In this document: positions 35,519 to 44,017 of the stretch, in pieces
Layout: every line of letters starts with the position of its first letter
Numbering within the stretch: position 1 is the stretch's first letter
Origin: Desulfopila sp. IMCC35008
Lineage (GTDB): Bacteria; Desulfobacterota; Desulfobulbia; Desulfobulbales; Desulfocapsaceae
Direction: 5' to 3'
NCBI RefSeq assembly: GCF_010646885.2
Contig: NZ_CP050700.1
Coordinates: 3,560,501 to 3,624,500, forward strand
Length of the DNA: 64,000 nucleotides
Notes under the pieces: generated by a model
The model's database searches: none
What the model saw: the letters and a program-made list of their open reading frames with translations, nothing else
Told to the model about the DNA's origin: nothing
Translations under genes and position numbers: made by a program

Positions 35519-36268
35519 CTATTGTGTTAGTAAGAGTAAAGCGGCTCCAAGTGCACCAACCGCCTGAGGATCACGAGGTACCAATACTTCTCTGTCAAGG
35601 GTTTCAGCCAGGAGAGTCACCATACACGGATTGTTCGCCACACCGCCAGTAAAGACCAGCTCACCCTGCCCGGCTACCCGGTTAATCATACTCACCGCCC
35701 GCCGAACCACGCTCTCGTGCAGGCCCCGTGCGATCTCTCCTCTTTTTTCTCCCTTCGCGATAAGCGATGTCACTTCCGACTCGGCAAAAACAGTGCACAT
35801 GGAAGAGACATTGAGGGAATTTTGGGCCAGGAGCGCTTCCGGCCCAAACCTGTCTATTTCAAAACCAAGTCGCGTGGCCATGATCTCCAGGAATTTTCCG
35901 GTGCCGGCTGCGCAACGGTCATTCATCTCAAATTTCTGAACCTTGCCGTTCTCCAGCAGGGAAATGGCTTTGCTGTCCTGCCCGCCAATATCCAGTATGG
36001 TTCCAGCCTTTGGAAAGAGAGCCCTTGCCCCGGTAGCGTGTGCCTTAATCTCGGTAACAGTGGGCGCATCAAACGAGAGCTCAAACAGATTGCGTCCATA
36101 GCCAGTTGCCATAATCCGGTCATAGGAGGTGCCGTTTATCATCTTACGAGCTTTTGTAATCGGATCAAAACCGGTATCCTCCTGGTGACTGGCGACCACC
36201 TCACCTGCCTCGTCAACCACCACGAGTTCTATCGTCCTTGACCCTATATCGATTCCTGCATACTGCAT
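35519..36268 (-). CDS. Activator ATPase of the double-cubane protein (YjiL/HgdC-type)
   Basis: A 249-residue ASKHA-fold ATPase. I-D-I-G-S-R-T-I-E starts the phosphate-binding fold; D-I-G-G-Q-D-S-K-A-I and M-N-D-R-C-A-A-G-T-G-K-F are hallmarks of HgdC-type activators, with a bridging [4Fe-4S] ligand Cys in R-C-A-A-G and a second in S-M-C-T-V-F. It drives ATP-dependent electron transfer to the partner, encoded immediately downstream. Confidence 0.9.
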   Translation of the reverse strand: MQYAGIDIGSRTIELVVVDEAGEVVASHQEDTGFDPITKARKMINGTSYDRIMATGYGRNLFELSFDAPTVTEIKAHATGARALFPKAGTILDIGGQDSKAISLLENGKVQKFEMNDRCAAGTGKFLEIMATRLGFEIDRFGPEALLAQNSLNVSSMCTVFAESEVTSLIAKGEKRGEIARGLHESVVRRAVSMINRVAGQGELVFTGGVANNPCMVTLLAETLDREVLVPRDPQAVGALGAALLLLTQ

Positions 36269-36458
36269 AACAGTTCCATTCCAGCTAGTTATTAAGATAC
36301 AACCTCACTTTCTGTGCCTGTTTATACGAAACTAATGCGAATACTTCAAATAGGAATTAACGATACAAGGAGGGGCAAAATAACAAAATCCAATAGGTAG
36401 ACGGGGGATGATTGGGGAAGATCAATAAAAGAAGGGCTGAAAAAAAAGAAACCGTGAC

Positions 36459-37694
36459 CTACCCAAGGATCTGAGCGGAAACAACAGAACCTGCGGGGAG
36501 AAGAGTCTGTCCTTCAGGGATTTTTACTATTGCCCGGGCCTCGGCCATGGAGCGCAGCCTGCTGCCCCGACTCATAGGACGGAAAAGGGGATGATCTGAA
36601 TCAGGAACGGGGGTGAGTGTCCCGAAGATAAACTGGGTCCAGTCAAGATGTCGTCCATCCAACTCACGCTCAACCTTAACAGGCATTTCCGGCAGTCCTG
36701 TTTCAGAACTGCCAGCGCGTTGAAGCAATCCGGGTAAGGCTATCTGTAAAAAACCCATCAGGTTGGATGGAGGCCCTCCGGGAAGTATAAAAACAGGCTT
36801 TTTGTCGACCAGGCCACACCCTACAGCCTTTCCGGGACCGATGCGGATACGGTGAAACAGCTTCTGCCAGCCAAGGCGATCAAGGATTTTTGCCACCAGA
36901 TCCCGATCCCCGGTCCAGGCACCACCACTGGTTAATACTGCGTCGCAGGAAGAGAAACCGTGAAGCAGTGCCTCCTCAATCCTGGCTGGATCATCCGGCA
37001 CTATCTGCAAATGAGGCTTAAAGCCGTATCTCTTACACCAGGCGGACAAGGTGATGATATTCGAGGCATATAACTTCCCTTCAGGCAAAGGTCTGCCGGG
37101 TGCCACAATTTCATCGCCGGTGGCAAGTAGGGCGATCTCCGGTCTACGTACAACCTCTATACGGTTATGCCCGGCTGCGGCAAGAAGCCCGAGGGTTCCA
37201 GGGCCTATTCGGCTGCCCTTCTCCACCACAACACCACCTTTTTGAACATCACATCCTCGTGGCAGGATATTTCTGCCGGGAGCAGCGTCAATTCTGACCT
37301 CGACCCGACCATTTGAGACACGGGTAAACTCCTCAGCCACTACCGCATCACACCCTTGCGGAATCTTTGCGCCGGTCAGTACGCGTATCGCCGAGCCGGA
37401 TTCTATGCTTACCGAACGGGCATCACCTGCCGCAACACTCCCGGCCAGTTGCAACATCACCGGCGATTGCGGAGTAGCCTGATGGACATCACCGGAAACC
37501 ACCCCGAACCCGTCTTTTAGAGAAGCATCGATTGAGGGAGAATCAACACGGGCACAGATGTCGCTTGCCACGATCCGTTCAGCACCATCCTGCAACTCAA
37601 CCCATTCTGTAGTGAGCGTCTCAATCGACTTGGCAGTCAAGGCCAGGGCCTCATCAAGTCCTATGGAAACTTTATTGCCCATGAATTGGATCAT
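36459..37694 (-). CDS. moeA: Molybdopterin molybdenumtransferase MoeA
   Basis: A 411-residue MoeA. D-A-S-L-K-D-G-F-G near 60 is the expected D-x-S-x-x-D-G-(Y/F)-A segment (the A is G). V-L-T-G-A-K-I-P-Q-G and L-P-x-G-x-D follow, and the MPT-binding domain has L-L-A-T-G-D-E-I and T-S-G-G-A-W-T-G-D-R-D. The C-terminal domain IV is present. It inserts molybdate into adenylated molybdopterin. Its start overlaps the preceding stop (ATGA), so it is coupled to the C_GCAxxG gene. Confidence 0.9.
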   Translation of the reverse strand: MIQFMGNKVSIGLDEALALTAKSIETLTTEWVELQDGAERIVASDICARVDSPSIDASLKDGFGVVSGDVHQATPQSPVMLQLAGSVAAGDARSVSIESGSAIRVLTGAKIPQGCDAVVAEEFTRVSNGRVEVRIDAAPGRNILPRGCDVQKGGVVVEKGSRIGPGTLGLLAAAGHNRIEVVRRPEIALLATGDEIVAPGRPLPEGKLYASNIITLSAWCKRYGFKPHLQIVPDDPARIEEALLHGFSSCDAVLTSGGAWTGDRDLVAKILDRLGWQKLFHRIRIGPGKAVGCGLVDKKPVFILPGGPPSNLMGFLQIALPGLLQRAGSSETGLPEMPVKVERELDGRHLDWTQFIFGTLTPVPDSDHPLFRPMSRGSRLRSMAEARAIVKIPEGQTLLPAGSVVSAQILG

Positions 37695-38131
37695 CTACAG
37701 CACCTGCTCCTTTCGAACTGCTCTTCCACAAACCGGGCCGTAAATTCAGTGGCCCGGCAGGTAAGGTTCTCACAAAGGTGGGGTGGGTTCTCCGGATGAA
37801 AACCCTCCGGTCGAAGACTACTGCACTGCAGACTGGAAAAATGCTCTTCAAACCGGCGACCAAATTCCCGACAGATATCCACTATGACCTCATCAGGCAG
37901 ACGGTGTTTTCGTCCCATAATACCGATAAACATCAGGCCTCCTTCAACAAGGCCGCATTGGGCTCCATAGCCTCCTGCCCCGTGCATGCCGATTGCAGCG
38001 TCTACAACCTGCTGGTTCAACACAATTCCACAAAGCTCAGCGAGTATCCTCAAGCTTGTGGTCGCACAGTTGATATCTTCATCATGGTAACAGGTCCTCA
38101 CCCGATCATTGATGAGCGTAACAGTTGTCAT
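37691..38131 (-). CDS. C_GCAxxG_C_C-type redox protein
   Basis: A 146-residue cysteine-rich protein. Cysteines lie in D-I-N-C-A, L-C-G-I, Y-G-A-Q-C-G-L-V-E-G, I-C-R-E, L-Q-C-S-S, H-L-C-E-N-L-T-C and a final C-C. The G-x-Q-C-G pattern with later spaced cysteines is that of the C_GCAxxG_C_C family, thought to bind an iron-sulfur cluster. The canonical GCAxxG is here written G-A-Q-C-G-L-V-E-G, a variant. It sits between an ABC transporter and moeA. Confidence 0.75.
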   Translation of the reverse strand: MTTVTLINDRVRTCYHDEDINCATTSLRILAELCGIVLNQQVVDAAIGMHGAGGYGAQCGLVEGGLMFIGIMGRKHRLPDEVIVDICREFGRRFEEHFSSLQCSSLRPEGFHPENPPHLCENLTCRATEFTARFVEEQFERSRCCR

Positions 38132-38141
38132 CGAATCTCAA

Positions 38142-38936
38142 TTATCCTAACAGAAGGGAATCGTTCGCGAGCTCTTCCCCCTGTGATTTATAAAACTGGG
38201 TCAGAAGATCCTCAACGGTAAGATTCATCTTTTCCTCACCTTTCAGATCCAGGATGATTCTGCCCTGATGCAACATGACCAATCGATTGCCAAAAGCGAT
38301 GGCATGCTTCATATTATGGGTGATCATCAGAGTGGTCAGATTCTGCTCCCGAACAATGTCTCTCGTCAGGTTAAGAATCTGGTTTGCTGTCTTGGGGTCG
38401 AGAGCTGCGATATGCTCATCGAGCAGCAATACTTCGGGACGAATCATGGTGGCCATTAACATAGTCAGGGCCTGACGTTGGCCACCGGAAAGCAGACCGA
38501 CAATGTCTCCCAGTCTTTCTTCAAGACCGAGACCCAGGTGGGTCAACTGTTTCCGAAAGAGATCCAGGTCCTTATTCTTGACACCTTGGGCCAGTCCACG
38601 TTTCATTCCGCGACGTATGGCCAGGGCCATATTCTGTTTAATAGTCGCCGAGGGACAGGTACCGAGAAGTGGGTCCTGGAACACACGGCTTAAGAATTTT
38701 GCCCTTTTATATTCAGGCCAGTCGGTCACGTTATGCTTATTAATAACGATGGAACCGCTATCCGGGAAAAAAGAACCGGCAATGCAGTTCAACAGCGTTG
38801 ATTTCCCTGCGCCGTTCGAACCGATGACCGTGATAAAATCCCCTTCCTCTATCTGCAGGCTGATATCGTTTAAGGCAAAGACCTCATTAACGCTGCCTTT
38901 GTGAAAATATTTAATGATATTCTTGAGGCTAATCAC
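38142..38936 (-). CDS. ABC transporter ATP-binding protein
   Basis: A 264-residue ABC ATPase: Walker A G-S-N-G-A-G-K-S-T, the Q-loop in R-V-F-Q-D-P-L, signature L-S-G-G-Q-R-Q-A-L, Walker B V-L-L-L-D-E-H and the switch His in I-T-H-N-M. The H in place of the usual second acidic-loop residue after D-E is normal for these proteins. It overlaps the permease gene by 4 bases and follows the substrate-binding gene in transcription order. Works with the permease of the PF04392-linked family. Confidence 0.93.
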   Translation of the reverse strand: MISLKNIIKYFHKGSVNEVFALNDISLQIEEGDFITVIGSNGAGKSTLLNCIAGSFFPDSGSIVINKHNVTDWPEYKRAKFLSRVFQDPLLGTCPSATIKQNMALAIRRGMKRGLAQGVKNKDLDLFRKQLTHLGLGLEERLGDIVGLLSGGQRQALTMLMATMIRPEVLLLDEHIAALDPKTANQILNLTRDIVREQNLTTLMITHNMKHAIAFGNRLVMLHQGRIILDLKGEEKMNLTVEDLLTQFYKSQGEELANDSLLLG

Positions 38937-39820
38937 TTCTGGACCAGTTTCTTCTTAATATTGGGCGCAATCAACGCACAGATAACCAGGATCGCGGTAA
39001 TCAGGTTGAGATCACTGGGATTAAACTTGAAGTTGCCAAACTCCACCCCGAGTGCCAGGGCAATGGCCAGTCGGTAGAGAACAGAACCGAGTACCGCGGC
39101 CGTAAATGCTCTGCCGATGGTTTTGCAGCCGAACACCGTCTCCCCGATGATGACTGAGGCCAAGCCGGCTATAATAGTACCGATCCCCATGCCCACATCC
39201 GCAGCGCCCTGATTTTGGGCAACCAGGGCTCCACTCAAGGCCACCAGGCCGTTGGACATGCCAACACCGAGAATGATGATGAAGTGGGTGTTGACGCCAA
39301 GGCTTGTAATCATCTGTGGATTATCACCGGTGGCAAGAACTGCCTGGCCAAGTTCGGTTGAAAGAAACCAGACGATAAAGAGCACCACCAGGGTCGCGAA
39401 CAGACCGAAAATGAGAATACCCGCATACTGGGAAGACACGCCCATATTGATAACGGAATCAAACACCGTATCCGCACCGAGCAGTGCAATATTAGGCCCG
39501 GCCATAATACGGATATTGATCGAATAGAGCGAGATCATGGTCAGGATAGAGGCCAGCAGGTGCAGAATCTTGAACTTGGTGTTCAGAACCGCAGTGACCA
39601 TTCCTGCACAAAATCCGCCCGCCAGGGCAAAAACAAGGGAGAGATAGGGGTTGACGCCGTGGGTAATGGCCACTGCCGAAATCGCTGCTCCGAGCGGCAG
39701 GCTACCGTCAACCGTAAGGTCGGGGAAGTCGAGAATCCTAAAGGTCAGATACACCCCAATTACCATGATGCCATAGACAAATCCCTGCTCTACGGCACCA
39801 AGTGCTGCATATAATGTCAT
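38933..39820 (-). CDS. ABC transporter permease
   Basis: A 295-residue integral membrane protein with 8-9 hydrophobic segments and the BPD_transp_2 (branched-chain amino acid/sugar permease) look: F-R-I-L-D-F-P-D-L-T-V-D-G-S-L-P-L-G-A near residue 28 and G-M-G-I-G-T-I-I-A-G-L-A-S-V-I-I-G-E-T-V-F-G later. These are the pattern of permeases with an ABC_sub_bind partner. Substrate unknown. Confidence 0.92.
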   Translation of the reverse strand: MTLYAALGAVEQGFVYGIMVIGVYLTFRILDFPDLTVDGSLPLGAAISAVAITHGVNPYLSLVFALAGGFCAGMVTAVLNTKFKILHLLASILTMISLYSINIRIMAGPNIALLGADTVFDSVINMGVSSQYAGILIFGLFATLVVLFIVWFLSTELGQAVLATGDNPQMITSLGVNTHFIIILGVGMSNGLVALSGALVAQNQGAADVGMGIGTIIAGLASVIIGETVFGCKTIGRAFTAAVLGSVLYRLAIALALGVEFGNFKFNPSDLNLITAILVICALIAPNIKKKLVQK

Positions 39821-39835
39821 ATCCGGATCCGCTTG

Positions 39836-40798
39836 TTACTCGTAAATCTTTGTTGCTTTCTCTAAAAGCTCCCGGGGCGGGACCAGACCCATTTTTTCGG
39901 AATAGACCTTGTTGATATGAAGCTGGAGATCTTTCTGGAATTCGACCGGGATATCTGCCGGTTTCTCACCTTTAAGTATCCGCTGGACCATGGCACCTGT
40001 CTGGTATCCGTGTTTATAGTAGTCAAAACCCATAGCGGCAATGGCCCCGCGCTTTACCGAATCGACATCGGCACAGAAGATCGGCAACTTGTTCTGCACA
40101 CCGATCTTGATCACCGATTCAAGAGCGGAAACGATGGTATTGTCGGTCGGAACGAACACGGCATCAACACGGCCAATCAGGCTTTTTGCGGATTGATAGA
40201 CATCGGCTGTTTTTGAGGCGGTTGCCTCTACAACTTCAAAACCCATATCCTTGCCGATCTCCTTGATGCCCGCGAGATTGGCTTTGGAGTTCGCTTCCCC
40301 TGCATTATAGAGCAGGCCGAGCTTCTTTATGCCAGGTTTATAGGTGGTCACCATCCTGATATGCTCTGCTAAAGGCAGCAGATCGGAAACACCGGTTGTC
40401 AACCCGCCCGGCTTGTTGATATCTTCAACCAGTCCCGCGGATACCGGGTCGGTAACGGCGGTAAAGAGAAAAGGACGTTTCATCTCCTCAGGCGCTTTAT
40501 TGTTTGCCTGGGCAACTGCCTGGGCGGATGGGGTCGCGATGGCAACCAGCAGGTCCGGCTTTTCACCGATCATCTGTTTGGCAATCTGGGTAGCGGTCCC
40601 CATGTTGGCCTGGGCATTATGGATATTATATTTTACCTCGATATTGTTGTCTTTCAGGTAATCCTGCAAACCTTTCAAGACTGCATCCAGGGCAGGATGC
40701 TCAACAAACTGGTTAACAGAAATCGTATATGTCTGCCCTAATGCACCCTGTGCCGTGAAAACGGCCATCATTAAAACGGCCATCATTAATCGCTTCAT
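39836..40798 (-). CDS. ABC transporter substrate-binding protein (PF04392 type)
   Basis: A 320-residue exported protein. The signal peptide has a tandem L-M-M-A-V repeat from a 15-base duplication. The mature part has I-S-V-N-Q-F-V-E-H-P-A-L-D, P-D-L-L-V-A-I-A-T-P-S-A-Q and L-G-L-L-Y-N-A-G-E-A-N-S, matching the ABC_sub_bind (TrpX-like) family associated with aromatic or nucleobase-like ligands in other bacteria. ATG 40798 follows AGGAGGAA; the upstream in-frame start is rejected. Confidence 0.92.
   Translation of the reverse strand: MKRLMMAVLMMAVFTAQGALGQTYTISVNQFVEHPALDAVLKGLQDYLKDNNIEVKYNIHNAQANMGTATQIAKQMIGEKPDLLVAIATPSAQAVAQANNKAPEEMKRPFLFTAVTDPVSAGLVEDINKPGGLTTGVSDLLPLAEHIRMVTTYKPGIKKLGLLYNAGEANSKANLAGIKEIGKDMGFEVVEATASKTADVYQSAKSLIGRVDAVFVPTDNTIVSALESVIKIGVQNKLPIFCADVDSVKRGAIAAMGFDYYKHGYQTGAMVQRILKGEKPADIPVEFQKDLQLHINKVYSEKMGLVPPRELLEKATKIYE
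40758..40787. repeat. 15-base tandem duplication in the signal peptide
   Basis: AAAACGGCCATCATT occurs twice in exact tandem (40758-40772, 40773-40787). It is in frame and duplicates five codons of the hydrophobic core of the substrate-binding protein's signal peptide. Confidence 0.9.
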
Positions 40799-40980
40799 GG
40801 AGTTCCTCCTGTCGATGGTGTGATTCACAAGCCCGGATCTCTCATCCGGACAAAAACAGATACCGAACAACCACAGACATCTATACGATTATGCCAGGCA
40901 GGTCAACGATGCTTTTCCGGCAGGGTTCAAAAAAAGGGTCTGCTCGCCGTATCCGGCACCTACCAGCATCTGCCCTTTTT

Positions 40981-41751
40981 TCACAGGGTAAATCTATTAC
41001 GGCGTTCACGCAGCAGCCTGAAAACCTCAACATCACTACAGGTTCGTGCATTTTCACCTAAGGACTCACGGATAAGAGGCGAATCACAACGAAGAAAAGG
41101 ATTCGTCTGCTTCTCGTCTATAAGAGTGGAAGGCGCTGTGGGAAAGGCGAGCTTTACCAACTCCTTCACCCTGTTGAATCGTTCACGAACCAAGGGATTC
41201 TCTGCCTCGACCGTCATTGCAAAGGCCATATTGGTCTCGCTGTACTCATGGCCAAAATAGATTTTTGTCGATTCAGGCAACGCCTGAATCTTGTTGAGTG
41301 AGCTGTGCATTTGCTCCGGGCTTCCCTCAAAAAGCCGCCCGCAACCTCCTCCGAACAGGGTATCACCGGTAAACAGGTGCCCGTCAAAATGATAACAGAC
41401 ACTGCCGCTGGTATGGCCGGGACTGTGCAGAACCTTCCCCGTCTGCTCGCCTATCTGTACACTATCCCCATTACGCAAGGTGTGGGTCATGTCAACAATC
41501 CGGGCCTCGTCGGAATGAAAACCGTAGACCTCAAGATCGGGTTGTTCATCCAGCAAGTCGGCCAGACCACCTATATGATCGTGATGGTGGTGCGTGCAAA
41601 AAACCTTTGTGAGATGCACCGATAATCCTTCTGCCTTCTGCCAGACAGGGTATGCCTCTGTCGGATCAACAACAGCACAGAGACCTGTCTGCTCACAGAC
41701 AAGCAGGTACGAATAGTTATCGAAGGAACAGGCCAAAGGAAACACCTTCAT
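40981..41751 (-). CDS. gloB: Hydroxyacylglutathione hydrolase-type metallo-beta-lactamase
   Basis: A 256-residue glyoxalase II. The metal motif T-H-H-H-H-D-H-I-G is complete, with further ligands in S-P-G-H-T-S-G, G-D-T-L-F-G-G-G-C-G-R and F-G-H-E-Y-S. The C-terminal glutathione-binding helix region (E-K-Q-T-N-P-F-L-R) is present, which separates it from shorter lactamase relatives. ATG 41751 follows GGGAGGAA. It probably detoxifies S-lactoyl or related thioesters. Confidence 0.92.
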   Translation of the reverse strand: MKVFPLACSFDNYSYLLVCEQTGLCAVVDPTEAYPVWQKAEGLSVHLTKVFCTHHHHDHIGGLADLLDEQPDLEVYGFHSDEARIVDMTHTLRNGDSVQIGEQTGKVLHSPGHTSGSVCYHFDGHLFTGDTLFGGGCGRLFEGSPEQMHSSLNKIQALPESTKIYFGHEYSETNMAFAMTVEAENPLVRERFNRVKELVKLAFPTAPSTLIDEKQTNPFLRCDSPLIRESLGENARTCSDVEVFRLLRERRNRFTL

Positions 41752-41863
41752 ATGTTCTTCCTCCCGTTTCGTGAACAAACTGTTTTGATTAGAGTGATTT
41801 TTAAGTATTGTAAGAGATCCCTTCAATACTATTACAACAACTTTGGACACACAAGGATTCCCG

Positions 41864-43033
41864 ATGATTTACCGTCGATTTGGTAAAACAGAGCTAGAAA
41901 TGCCGGTGTTAAGTTTCGGCTGTATGCGCTCCATGCACGACTGGACAGACAAACCTCTTGAATCCCTGCCCCAGGAATCGACAGACAAATTAGCAGAAAT
42001 TGCCAAAGCGGCTCTCAGCCATGGCATAAACCATTTTGAGACGGCCCACGGCTACGGTTCCTCCGAGCGACAGTTAGGGGCTGTTCTGCCTCGATTCAAG
42101 CGGGAAGATTATATTCTGCAGACCAAGGCAGGTCCTACACGCGACCCCGATGAGTTTATCCAAAAGGTCCACGATTCACTTGACAGGTTGGGTGTGGACT
42201 ATGTTGATTTGCTCGGCCTTCACGGAATCAATGATTACAGCAGTCTGTGGAACTGCTGCCGCAAGGGCGGTTGCCTCCATGCGGCCCGTAAACTCCAGGC
42301 AGAAGGCAAGATACGCCATGTCGGGTTCTCCGGCCACGGTCCGCTCGATGTAATTCTGGAAGCAATCAACCATGAGGAAGACGGCGGCTTCGACTACATT
42401 AATATCCACTGGTATTATATTTACGATGTCAACAGACCTGCAATAGAACGTGCAGCCGAGCGGGATATGGGTGTCTATATTATCAGCCCGACCGACAAGG
42501 GCGGCATGCTGCATACCCCCCCGCCATCGCTTACGAAACTGTGCGAACCATTCAGCCCCATCCTCTTTAACGATGTGTATTGTCTCAACCAGCCGGGTGT
42601 GTCCTCCATCTCCATTGGTGCAAGCAGGGTCTCAGATTTTGATGAACATCTCCGCACCCTTGAATACCTGGCACCCAACAGCGCCCTGCCCTTTATCTCA
42701 GTACTGGAAAAGCTGGAAGAAAAAATGCAGAAGGCAACAGGCCACAGACGCCCCGAACACCTCTGGCACCATCTTCCCGACAGGGAAATTACCCCCGGCA
42801 ACATCAACCTCCGATTCATCCATTGGCTCTATAATGTTGCCAGAGGATGGGATTTAACGACATTTGCCAAAACACGCTACAACATGCTTGGCAGCGGCAG
42901 CGCCTGGGTCCAGGGTAACTCGGGCATACGCTTAAACGACCTATCGTTTAAAGAGATCCGTGAGAAATATCCGGCGATCACCGAGGAATTCCTGGCAGAC
43001 ATACGTGATGCCCATAATTTTCTCAAAGAATAG
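41864..43033 (+). CDS. Aldo/keto reductase-family protein with C-terminal extension
   Basis: A 389-residue TIM-barrel oxidoreductase. The start Y-R-R-F-G-K-T-E-L-E-M-P-V-L-S-F-G, the D/Y motif region N-H-F-E-T-A-H-G-Y-G and I-L-Q-T-K-A-G-P show the catalytic Tyr and Lys; the expected Asp is Glu in F-E-T-A. The C-terminal part (I-S-I-G-A-S-R, then L-W-H-H-L-P-D and further) is typical of longer 4Fe-4S or YdhV-like members but no C-terminal cysteine cluster is seen. AAGGA precedes the ATG. Substrate unknown. Confidence 0.85.
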   Translation: MIYRRFGKTELEMPVLSFGCMRSMHDWTDKPLESLPQESTDKLAEIAKAALSHGINHFETAHGYGSSERQLGAVLPRFKREDYILQTKAGPTRDPDEFIQKVHDSLDRLGVDYVDLLGLHGINDYSSLWNCCRKGGCLHAARKLQAEGKIRHVGFSGHGPLDVILEAINHEEDGGFDYINIHWYYIYDVNRPAIERAAERDMGVYIISPTDKGGMLHTPPPSLTKLCEPFSPILFNDVYCLNQPGVSSISIGASRVSDFDEHLRTLEYLAPNSALPFISVLEKLEEKMQKATGHRRPEHLWHHLPDREITPGNINLRFIHWLYNVARGWDLTTFAKTRYNMLGSGSAWVQGNSGIRLNDLSFKEIREKYPAITEEFLADIRDAHNFLKE

Positions 43034-43064
43034 GACAAGCTAGAGCTGGGTCGTTTTATCGTTC

Positions 43065-43403
43065 CTATTTGGCGGCAGCCCTTCTCTGACGGGCAATGAT
43101 AACCGAACTGTAAATTGACTGGGCTCTGTTCATTGCCTCCTGGGACTGAAGGGCTACCAGATAGGCCTTCTGCCACTGATTCGCCTGCCAGAGATCTTTA
43201 GCCCTGCCCAACAGTTCTCCGGCTACCTCAAGCTGCGCCGTCATACCGAACGGGAACACCCTTCTGGTACGAGCCCAGTCCAGACGCCCCTCGATATCAA
43301 AAATGGCCTCTTCATATTCGTCCTGGATGCACTCCTGACGGGCAAACTGGACAAATAGGTATAAAAGTGTGGCAAAAAAGACGATAGTTAAAATAGCATC
43401 CAT
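43065..43403 (-). CDS. Membrane-anchored small protein, unknown
   Basis: A 112-residue protein with one N-terminal hydrophobic segment (I-L-T-I-V-F-F-A-T-L-L-Y-L-F-V) and a helical soluble tail rich in Ala, Gln and Glu that could form a coiled coil. GGAGAGAAGGT lies close to the ATG. It converges on the aldo/keto reductase gene. Family not recognised. Confidence 0.6.
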   Translation of the reverse strand: MDAILTIVFFATLLYLFVQFARQECIQDEYEEAIFDIEGRLDWARTRRVFPFGMTAQLEVAGELLGRAKDLWQANQWQKAYLVALQSQEAMNRAQSIYSSVIIARQRRAAAK

Positions 43404-43486
43404 ACCTTCTCTCCATACTTATTATTCGAAGTAAACTTTACCCAAAAGATATCATAAAGCTGATCAGTATGTAAACAGACAGGATC

Positions 43487-44017
43487 TCATCTTATTTTAT
43501 TCGCCAGTTTCAGCATCTGACTGCTAAACGTCAACATCCGGTCATGGGCCTGTGTCCTGTTGATGCTGAAAGACACCCTGTTTGGCTCTGTGAACAAGGC
43601 GATATCAATTCTTTCATCAAAAGCACCAGGCATATCACTGATGAGCAGGATCGGTTGATCAGCACGCGACTGGACGAGGCTGCGCAGCTGATTTCTGTCT
43701 TCGACTCCCAGAAATGCGGCATGGCACTTCCCTTCCGGTATATTTCCGGAAGAAGGTCTGGTAATCGACAAGGGAGAGCCCTGAATAAGCCGCCCGGATA
43801 ATTGCTCAATCGCCTTCGTAACCTCTGTGGAACCGTAAAGACAAAGACGAAATTCCTTTTCTGGTGATATAGGCCACTTAGTATACTGGGTGAAACGATA
43901 AACAAATGCAGCCTTTAGATCCTCCTCGACCACGGTCCCGGCTCTTACCGGTTGCAGGCACAACATGGCCGCAAGAAGTGATGCACCAAGCAGCTGTATG
44001 GTTTGGCGGCTTACCAT
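43487..44017 (-). CDS. YfiR-family periplasmic protein
   Basis: A 176-residue exported DUF4154/YfiR protein with a signal peptide (I-Q-L-L-G-A-S-L-L-A-A-M-L-C-L). The YfiR pattern is clear: K-A-A-F-V-Y-R-F-T-Q-Y-T-K-W-P, then F-R-L-C-L-Y-G, C-H-A-A-F-L-G and I-L-L-I-S-D-M-P-G-A. In Pseudomonas YfiR holds the diguanylate cyclase YfiN in check from the periplasm. Its start overlaps the TonB-receptor gene stop by 7 bases, so it is co-translated with it. Confidence 0.9.
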   Translation of the reverse strand: MVSRQTIQLLGASLLAAMLCLQPVRAGTVVEEDLKAAFVYRFTQYTKWPISPEKEFRLCLYGSTEVTKAIEQLSGRLIQGSPLSITRPSSGNIPEGKCHAAFLGVEDRNQLRSLVQSRADQPILLISDMPGAFDERIDIALFTEPNRVSFSINRTQAHDRMLTFSSQMLKLANKIR

